DNA from: Nageia nagi
Taxonomy: Eukaryota; Pinophyta
DNA: 64,000 bases
Direction: 5' to 3'
Assembly: GCA_050084985.1 (NCBI GenBank)
Contig: JBITNC010000002.1
Span: forward strand, 9,672,001-9,736,000
The position numbers were made by a program, and so were the translations under genes. Position 1 is the stretch's first letter. Every line of letters starts with the position of its first letter. Below the pieces are notes generated by a model. That model was not told the DNA's origin. It searched no databases and saw nothing but the letters and a program-made list of their open reading frames with translations. Shown in pieces: positions 58,277-64,000 of the stretch.

Positions 58277-60565
58277 ATGAAGGCAGACAGATATTTGGGC
58301 TTGCTGGCTTTGCCGCTGCTGTTATTTACAAATGCCTGCGATAGCGCGGACACCATGGCCATGGGTGAAACTCTCACCGGCGTCCAAACCCTGACGTCTG
58401 TCAACGGCACTTTCAAATTAGGTTTCTTCAACATCAACAACACGAGAAACTGATATGCCGGCATCTGGTATGCCCAAATCTCCGTCAGGACTATCGCTTG
58501 GGTCGCCAACAGAGATCACCCACTCAGGAACAATTCCGGCACGCTTCATCTCAAGGAGGACGGAAGCTTAGTGCTGTTGTACGGGAATTCCGTCATCTGG
58601 TTCACCAACGCCACCAGGAAGGCGTCGTCTGCCGTCATAACGGACGCTGGGAATTTGATTGTGTATGGCGCGGACAACAAGTCGTAGATTACGTGGCAGA
58701 GCTTTGATAACCCGGGTAACACAGTGCTACCGGGGATGAAGATGAGTGGGAGTCAGAAGGCGACATCGTGGAAGAGCCCCTGGGATCCGAGCACTGGGCA
58801 GTACAACTACCAGCTGGATCCCGACCTTTCTAACAAATTTGTGGTAATGTGGCGGAACTCGGAAAAATACTGGGAATCCGGCTTGTGGAACGGCGGGTTC
58901 TTCAACAATGTCCCCGAAATGAGGGGGCCTCACACGTTGGACTTCAACTTCTTTGATAACGGAACGTACAAGTACTTCTGGTATTCTGTCAAAGAGACGG
59001 CAGATATTCTGGCACGTACCGTTTTGTCGGAGAGCGGCATCATCCAACTCCTCACGATACACAAGACAAGCGACGAGTGGAACTCGTTCTTTGTCCAGCC
59101 GCTGGACCAGTGCCAAGTATACGCTCTCTGCGGACCCTACGCTTCCTGCCGATGGGACAACGTCCAATTCTACAACTGCTTGGATGGGTTCACCCCCGCG
59201 AACAGTCTGATGTGGCAGGCCAAGGTCTGGTACGGCAGGTGCGTCCGCCGGAACGCCCTAGACTGTTAGGGCAACATGACCACGGACGGCTCCATCGAGA
59301 TCATCACGGAAAAATACTTCTAACGCTGTCGGTGGCGGGACGTGCCGGCGATGGTTCGGCGACCTGGTCAATCTGAAAGATATGTCGGAGGCCACCACCG
59401 AAAACCTATTCTTAAGGATGGCCGCAGCCGAAGTGAGGAAGATCGGGTCGAAGAAGACCACCGTAGCAGGCATGGTGGGAGGCGCCGCTGCCGTGCTTGC
59501 CTTAGTTGTAGCCGTGAGTGTTTTTGTTTATTACGTTTTTCGTCGTCGTCAAAAGCCACGATACTCTTCTGACTACTTGCCGGCGTTGCTTACCGTCTTC
59601 AGCTATCGGGAGCTCCAAGTCACCACCAAGAACTTCTCCGAGACGTTAGGCGGCTGGGGGTTCGGGTCTGTTTTTAAGGGAACCCTGCCGGACAAGTCCC
59701 ATGTGGCAGTGAAGAAGATGGAGGGTTCGAAACAGGGAGAAAAGCACTTCCGGGCGGAGGTGTGCACCACCGGAGTCATACAACATGTCAATCTCATCTG
59801 ACTGCGGGTTTTTGCTCAGAGGGCTCGCACCGACTTCTGGTATACGACTATAAGCCCAACCGTTGTATCAACAGCTTTCTCTTCCCCAAGCCTGGAAAGG
59901 ACTCCAACACCTTAGACTGGGAAACACGTTTCAATAGTGCCCGAGGAATACTTTACCTGCACGAGAATTGCAGGGATTGTATTACCCACTGCGATATTAA
60001 GCCGGAAAACATTCTCCTCGACTCCAATTTCTGCCCCAAGGTGGCCGACTTCGGCCTTGCGAAACTGTTGGGACTAGAGTTTAGCCGTGTGCTGACGACG
60101 ATGAGAGGAGCGAGAGGTTACCTGGCCCCTGAGTGGATCCTGGGCCTGCCTATCACTCCCAAGGTGGATGTCTGCAGCTTCGGCCTGACACTTCTCGAGA
60201 TAATTGCGGGTCGAAGAGACATTGACATCCACCCGGAATGCAGTGAGGTATACTTTCCGACATGGGCCACAATTCAGATCAACAGTGGACACACCGTGGC
60301 TTTGCTCGACAAGAGACTCAGCAACAACGCAGACGCAGAGCAGGTAAAAAGAGCTGCCATGTTGGGCGGGTGGTGCATCCAGGACGACGAAGATGCAAGG
60401 CCGTCGATGAGACAAGTAGTGAAGATATTGGAAGGCAACGGAGATTTTGGGGTGCCGCCCGTGCCCATGTCTCTTCAAGCCTTGGTTGCAGAGCCCAACA
60501 GCGTTAGGGTATACTGGGATAAGGAGATCGAAACCGCAACTGTCTCCATGGCCTCCGCTGGATAA
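58277..60565 (+). pseudogene. G-type lectin S-receptor-like Ser/Thr kinase (SD-2, At2g19130-like), inactivated
   Basis: The ATG at 58,277 (context GCAGAAATGA) opens a signal peptide (KADRYLGLLALPLLLF). Then come a B-lectin domain (GTFKLGFFN, AWVANRDHPL), an S-locus glycoprotein region (YWESGLWNGGFFNNVPEM), a Cys-rich stretch (QCQVYALCGPYASC), a shortened PAN region, a membrane helix (about 59,455-59,540) and a kinase. Kinase landmarks are VAVKK (59,704), HCDIKPENILLD (59,987), DFG (60,050) and APEW, ending at 60,565. In-frame stops lie at 58,451 (TGA), 58,685 (TAG), 59,267 (TAG) and 59,799 (TGA). A deletion and frame change removes the PAN core near 59,310-59,350, and one base is missing near 59,806. 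The glycine loop reads LGGWGFGSV, with Trp (TGG, 59,655) replacing a Gly. Family members are plasma-membrane receptors. This copy is GC-rich and apparently intronless. Confidence 0.92.
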
Positions 60566-60929
60566 TTTTCTTTCGTTCCTCCTCTTTGCACAAGATGGAT
60601 GTCGTCAATTTACTTTGACCGGAATGGTCCAGTCATTATTGCAGGGGTACGGTTGACCTCACTTTTGACCATGGAACTAACCTCGAATTGGCTAAATGAA
60701 TTGTAATACATACAGTAGTAGAATAGTTCGTTAATGCTGGCAAAGTATGTTCTATTAAAAATCTTTGTATCAATTTTCATGTTTTTATTAAGATATGATT
60801 ATCAAAGTTAAGAAGTTATAGTGAAGTTTACCAAATGTTTATGTTATTATTGTATGTGGTGTTAATATGTTTTACCTCTAATAGTTTATTAAAAGATTTT
60901 ATTTCAAGAGTCATATCTTTAAGGAGACA

Positions 60930-61285
60930 AAGGTTATTTAGCTTTCCATTGTTAAATGTATTCGTGATATGTTATGCAATTATCTCATCTTTTAATTTAT
61001 TTTTAGACAAGGTTAGTTATCTTTCCTTTAGTAAATGGATACATAATATATTATTTTATCTAAAATACACAACAAGTTTAAGGTAAGATTATTTATTTTT
61101 CTTTTGATATATTATGTCATTTAAGATATATAATAAGATCATTGATTTTATTTTTTTTAAAGGAAGTTATTTATCTTTTTTTGGCTAAAAGCATTTATGA
61201 TATGTTATGGTAGGTAAGATATACAATGAACTTATTTTCTTTGATTTAAGAGAATGTTGCTTATCTTTCTTTTGTGGTAACGATC
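60930..61285. repeat. Degenerate tandem repeat of about 80 bp
   Basis: Units start near 60,932, 61,011, 61,086, 61,164 and 61,255. Each opens with GxTTATTTATCTTTC-like text, and a GATATGTTATG-like block follows in most. The repeats lie just downstream of the kinase pseudogene. Confidence 0.6.
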
Positions 61286-61588
61286 CTCCTTGATGAGATA
61301 TTTTTGATGGGTTTATTGTTATGATGATCTTAACTGATTGTCAATGTTAGATGTGATTGATAATTTCATATTTAAAGATTTAATGCTCTTTTTAGAAAGT
61401 TTTATTTAGAGGAGTTCTTCATCCAATTTGGGATGATCGTCAATCGAAGTAAGAGGGGATATGATGCTAGATGGGTTGATATCCCACAAACGTAAAAACT
61501 ATATTTAAGCATTTTTATGTTTGTATGATGGGTTAGGATGTTACCATGAGGGTATAGGAGCTCATATCCTTTTGATTCTTGCATTTGT
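61286..61588. other. AT-rich gap before the Copia-3 LTR
   Basis: Nothing recognised. Confidence 0.4.
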
Positions 61589-62114
61589 TGTTAGAATTTG
61601 TAATGAAATATTGTGAATATTTATACTCCTTGTAAATTAAATTAATCACTTAAGGGTATGTAGATACCTTAAGAGATTAATTGAATTCTTTAATATGTAG
61701 ACTTTGACTTTACCAAAGTGGTTAGTTGGTAGGTTGAAGTTGGGTGATACATTTAATGTAACCCTAACCTTACCCTTGAGTTAAAGGAAGGTTAGGGAGG
61801 TGCTCTCAAGCTATAAATAGAGGGCCTCTCCTCTTGTAAAGATATCTAAGTCTTAGAGTAAGATTACTCTACTTGGTTGTGTAGGAGAGAGCTAGAGAAT
61901 AGTTGTAAGAGAGACATAGATTGAGAATAAGAGAACTAGTTGTGGATGTACTCCCAAGGAGGGAGGAACCACATTATATTGGTGTCATATTGTGTGAATG
62001 ATGTTCTTAGAATTATAGATGTGTTATCTTGAGTGATTGTGTTATCTGGTGTACACTTGAGTTTCCTAGTCTAAGGTCCTAGCGGATTTGTTTAGATCTA
62101 GTTCAAATCCTTCA
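61589..62114 (+). repeat. Copia-3 5' LTR
   Basis: It begins TGTTAGAATTTGTAATG, has TATAAATAG at 61,812-61,820, and ends ...CCTTCA two bases before the primer site. It is 526 bp long. A hairpin lies at 61,642-61,680. Confidence 0.85.
61642..61680. promoter_or_regulatory. Conserved LTR hairpin (Copia-3 LTR)
   Basis: TTAATCACTTAAGGGTAT pairs with ATACCTTAAGAGATTAA around a GTAG loop, with one A-A mismatch and a bulged G at the same place as in Copia-1. The outer stem sequence differs from Copia-1 yet pairs. Confidence 0.75.
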
Positions 62115-62116
62115 AT

Positions 62117-62129
62117 TGGTATCAGAGCC
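62117..62129 (+). other. Copia-3 primer binding site
   Basis: TGGTATCAGAGCC matches the initiator-Met tRNA site exactly over its core. It is the best preserved primer site in the window. Confidence 0.9.
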
Positions 62130-62689
62130 TTGTTGTGGAAGCTCTTCTCTTGGTGTGGAAGCTACATCTTGGAGGTTCTTCATCCTTCTTCATTCCTCAT
62201 CTTACACCCCTTGGTGAGGTAAATTTTTAAGAAAAGGTATAAATTTCCTCCTTATTTGATCATTTTTTTTTGGATTATTACATAATGCTACTAACACATT
62301 ATTTGCTATGTGTTAGTCCTTTTTAAGTTATGATTAACAAGTTGCAATTTTTTTTTTACTAATCCTCTATGTTACTTGCAATTTTAAATTGCTATAGTTC
62401 TTTTAAAAAGGGTTAGTATACAACAATTGTAATTTGTTTTTCATATTATATTGAACTTAAATGTATGTGTTGGTTCAATTATTTGATTAAATACCAATAT
62501 ATGATGAAAAATTGCAATATATATACTAACATGTATTATGTTATTACTATTTGCTTAAAATAGTAATGTATTATTGTGAAATTTCTCATATATACTATCA
62601 TTAGTGAGTTATTGATATGTTCCTAAGCAAAAGGCATCAACAGTTCCAAAAATAAAAAGAGGACAATTTTTGAGTTACAAAGGCTCCAT

Positions 62690-62790
62690 ATATATATCTA
62701 TATATATATTTTAGTTTTGTTTACACTAATCAAACATATATATTTGTTTAAAATAATCAAACATATATATATATATATATATATATTTAT
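62690..62790. repeat. AT microsatellite
   Basis: Runs of (TA)n at 62,692-62,711 and 62,764-62,787, with the phrase AATCAAACATATAT repeated around them. Confidence 0.85.
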
Positions 62791-63189
62791 TTGTTTAAAA
62801 TAGAATTAAAAATATTTTAAATCTGTGTAAAATATAATCCACAAATATATATATTAGATAATGTTTAAAACAGTGGGCAGGTCAGGGCCACTCAAAATTT
62901 ATTATTCACGTTCAATAAATTAAAAACATATATGGTTTAAATTTAATTCGTATACATGTTAAATTTTATCAAAACGGGGGGACGTCCTCCACGCACGCGT
63001 AGCCTCTGTGGTGGCTCCTCCTCGCTCCTCAGTCGCTCCTCAGCTGCTCCCCCACCTCCAAGTGCACCACCGCTCCTCAGCCTCTACAGAGCCGCTCCTC
63101 CCACCCCCGTTTGCTCCCATCTGCTGGACTGTGCATGCCTACCGGATCTATCTGGCCATGCCGCTCTTCACTGCCTCTCCTCTCTTCTC

Positions 63190-63765
63190 CATTGCTAAGG
63201 TCTACGGATTGTTTTCCCTCCATGCAGACATAGTTTCCTGCAATGCCCTTCCACCTGCACCCTATTTTCTCCATTGCACCATGTCGAAGCACCAAGAAGG
63301 ACCTATGCATTGTTTCATGTGCTGTCTCCCTACTGTCAACCATTTTTATGGACTCCATGCTCGAACAACACATCTTCCAGCTTGCAACATCCTCACTGCC
63401 CCAGTTAGCTCTGTGTAGCACAAAGTTGGAATTCATAGAGTTATTGGCCATCTCCTTCGATGTAGCCTGTGCTGCTGTCATGCTAGGACTTGCCAAGTCG
63501 AGCTTTCCTGATATCTTTTAGCACGAGGGATTGGTACATGAACTTCCTGCTTGAGTTTTTTATCTTGCAGCTGACGTCCTTCACTGTGTTGACAGACAGA
63601 CTTGCTTCAAGAGGATTGCCTTGCCTTCTGCGACCCTTTCCTTGCACTAGAGGAGTTCCCTGCTATAGTATCGCCATGGGATCCTTGCCTATGACTTGTT
63701 TACCAAGATGCACGATGCAGACACATTTTATGGCTGCCATGATCGTCGGATATGCCCCACCAGCC
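63190..63765 (+). pseudogene. PPR-like fragment in the Copia-3 leader
   Basis: KVYGLFSLHADIVSCNAL (63,197-63,250) resembles the LF-x-x-M-x-x-x-DIVSWNALI end of a PPR motif. AYDLFTKMHDADTF (63,690s), followed one frame over by MAAMIVGYA, matches LFxKMxxxDxxxWxAMIxGYA. Between them the reading is unclear. The surrounding 62,960-63,950 is C-rich and unlike the AT-rich leader, suggesting captured host sequence. Only two short matches support this. Confidence 0.4.
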
Positions 63766-64000
63766 ATCCCCACCAACCTCTGCCCCTCTCATCTCCACGA
63801 CTGGGCTGGTCAACCGCCACCCCACGCACCTCATGCGACTTTCACCCCTCTACACGGCTTCCTTGCCGCCTTGGTCTCTCCTGCCACCCCTGCCCAGCTT
63901 CTCCACCTCCCTGAGGCTTACACTTGGCCCTTCCATTTTTTTTGTCAACCTCTAGTTGTTGGGTATTTAATTTTTTTTACCCACTCCCAATTTGATTTGA

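Larger units (their letters stand above)
61589..64000 (+). mobile_element. Copia-3: 5' LTR and leader, cut by the window end
   Basis: The LTR, primer site and a leader of nearly 1.9 kb are present; gag and pol would lie beyond the window. The LTR shares short conserved blocks with Copia-1 (TATAAATAG, GTGGATGTACTCC, the hairpin), so the two are related but distinct families. The leader includes an AT microsatellite and a C-rich 1-kb block with PPR-like reading. Confidence 0.85.

Noticed and set aside
58727-59167. 146-residue open frame on the minus strand
   Set aside because: It is the antisense shadow of the receptor-kinase ectodomain. GC-rich coding sequence often leaves the opposite strand open, and no domain is seen.
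60074-60478. 134-residue open frame on the minus strand
   Set aside because: Antisense of the kinase C-terminal lobe; the plus-strand motifs (APEW, DVCSFG) explain it.
63077-63496. 139-residue minus-strand frame
   Set aside because: Opposite strand of the C-rich leader block; plus-strand PPR-like reading is a better, though weak, explanation.
1-64000. CRISPR array, prophage, toxin-antitoxin or operon-like defence system
   Set aside because: All repeats found are transposon-linked or minisatellite, the coding sequence is plant-like, and no spacer-repeat pattern or bacterial gene was seen.

Overview
This window looks like nuclear DNA of a seed plant with a large, repeat-filled genome. A gymnosperm is my best guess. 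The sequence is AT-rich, almost everything recognisable is decayed retrotransposon, and the Gypsy protease and gag types resemble families I associate with conifers. The only compact GC-rich gene is an apparently intronless S-domain receptor kinase, and it is broken. I found no intact host gene, structural RNA gene, CRISPR array or prokaryotic-style operon. The genus is not determinable by eye.

Layout. (1) 1-13,970: a minus-strand LINE split in two by a plus-strand Ty1/Copia element (about 3,854-11,763). The LINE reading frame stops at one Copia edge and resumes at the other. (2) 14,465-16,640: two minus-strand host-gene remnants, an exon-like piece of a class I alpha-mannosidase (GH47) and a pentatricopeptide-repeat (PPR) pseudogene. 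(3) 16,870-35,469: a tandem array of one Gypsy-type family, LTR - gag/protease - 3' module, present three times with four LTR remnants. No copy carries reverse transcriptase or integrase. A 4.2-kb insertion interrupts the first copy. A second LTR family sits at the same position at two of the three unit junctions. (4) 35,470-39,300: degenerate chromovirus-like pol with a head-to-tail duplicated integrase core. (5) 41,607-53,294: a complete minus-strand LTR element with two 753-bp LTRs and a perfect 5-bp target duplication. It carries one long gag-protease frame broken only by stop codons and shows no RT or integrase. (6) 53,300-56,790: a 5'-truncated, plus-strand Copia remnant. (7) 58,277-60,565: the receptor-kinase pseudogene. 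(8) 61,589-64,000: the 5' LTR and leader of a third Copia element running off the window, with a PPR-like fragment in its leader.

How the pieces relate. None of these sequences can make a full protein set now. The window is best read as a layered history of insertions: Copia into LINE, a second LTR family into the Gypsy array before or during its amplification, and a non-autonomous gag-only element into older Gypsy/Copia debris. Host fragments are stranded between them. The most unusual features are the gag-only tandem array, the 11.7-kb gag-protease element with a long N-terminal extension and a second, decayed zinc knuckle, and a hairpin in Copia LTRs whose outer stem differs between families but still pairs.
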